From: an uncultured Pseudoruegeria sp.
GTDB lineage: Bacteria; Pseudomonadota; Alphaproteobacteria; Rhodobacterales; Rhodobacteraceae
NCBI GenBank assembly: GCA_947498155.1
Contig: CANMJD010000002.1
Span: forward strand, 372,001-436,000
Length of the DNA stretch: 64,000 bases
Direction of reading: 5' to 3'
Position 1 is the first letter of the stretch, and each line of letters starts with the position of its first letter. Positions 63,920-64,000 of this stretch are shown here, in pieces. Below the pieces are notes generated by a model. It had not been told where the DNA came from, did not search any database, and worked only from the letters and a program-made list of their open reading frames with translations. A program made the translations under genes and the position numbers.

Positions 63920-64000
63920 ATGGATAGCCCTGCGGTCAGCTTGACATTTGACGGTGCCTATATCGATCACTGGCGCCGGACCCGGGGATTATTTGCCGCC
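63920..64000 (+). CDS. Unidentified gene, start only, cut by window edge
   Basis: ATG 63920, 6 nt after the uraH stop, opens a frame that runs to the edge for 27 codons (MDSPAVSLTFDGAYIDHWRRTRGLFAA). The close spacing suggests co-transcription with uraH, so a purine-catabolic role is expected. The fragment is too short to recognise. Confidence 0.5.
   Translation, partial: MDSPAVSLTFDGAYIDHWRRTRGLFAA

Noticed and set aside
1-64000. tRNA, rRNA, CRISPR arrays, insertion sequences, phage or integrase genes
   Set aside because: None seen in the intergenic regions; no cloverleaf sequence, regularly spaced repeats, transposase motifs or terminal inverted repeats noticed.

Overview
The window looks like one contiguous stretch of the chromosome of a marine alphaproteobacterium of the Roseobacter group (Rhodobacterales). 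Three things point there. One is the gene order folK, rpoZ, bifunctional rsh, DUF2062, pdxJ, LysE-type exporter, acpS, lepB, rnc, era, DUF1491, recO. Another is an F0-only ATP synthase operon (atpI-B-E-F'-F) with a duplicated b subunit and no F1 genes beside it. The third is the accessory content: tungstate uptake, paired FAD/folate demethylating dehydrogenases, purine-ring catabolism and many LysE/DMT exporters. This assignment rests on gene content and order, not on a phylogenetic marker. I saw no rRNA, tRNA, CRISPR array, insertion sequence, integrase or phage gene.

Layout. 1-5.1 kb: end of a membrane protein cut by the window edge, nicotinamidase, tRNA-U34 hydroxylase, a flavoprotein of the geranylgeranyl-reductase type, a small cysteine-rich exported protein and a NYN-domain protein. 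5.1-15.3 kb: the conserved housekeeping run from folK to recO, then a META-domain lipoprotein. 15.4-18.2 kb: Nudix hydrolase, ArsR regulator, DMT exporter, HpcH/HpaI-type aldolase. 18.5-21.1 kb: ATP synthase F0 operon with a promoter candidate, an intercistronic hairpin and a strong terminator. 21.2-27.1 kb: GntR/FadR regulator, two glycine-zipper envelope lipoproteins, Ada-like methyltransferase, endonuclease III, adenosine kinase and an orphan TolC-type lipoprotein. 27.2-30.2 kb: a divergent sulfotransferase and glycosyltransferase pair, then a HIT protein.

30.3-37.0 kb is the least conventional part. An AraC regulator followed by a DoxX-like membrane protein diverges from three consecutive exported metal-dependent amidohydrolases and an exported GYD-like protein. 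The intergenic region between them is dense in symmetric sequence. The genes look like one inducible periplasmic hydrolytic pathway whose substrate I cannot name. This is the best candidate here for an undescribed system.

37.2-45.1 kb: an orphan ABC ATPase, a zinc-finger protein, DNA polymerase I, a LysE exporter, a tandem DUF302 exported protein and the tungstate transporter tupBCA. 45.3-53.3 kb: a minus-strand chain of five overlapping genes (two GcvT-fused FAD dehydrogenases, alcohol dehydrogenase-like, homocysteine S-methyltransferase, PNPOx-like), preceded by an XRE-cupin regulator. Two inverted repeats sit just upstream of the regulator. The group probably demethylates a methylated amine or related osmolyte and moves methyl groups to folate and homocysteine. 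53.4-58.8 kb: HdeD-like protein, AI-2E family exporter and a single-chain hydantoinase/oxoprolinase. 58.8-64.0 kb: a TPR protein and a urate/allantoin catabolic block (NCS2 permease, ureidoglycolate lyase, PuuE allantoinase fused to OHCU decarboxylase, hydroxyisourate hydrolase), running off the right edge in an unidentified gene.

Packing is tight. Four tail-to-tail gene pairs share a 4-nt overlap in which one TTAA or TTAG supplies both stop codons, and many same-strand neighbours overlap by 1 to 8 nt.
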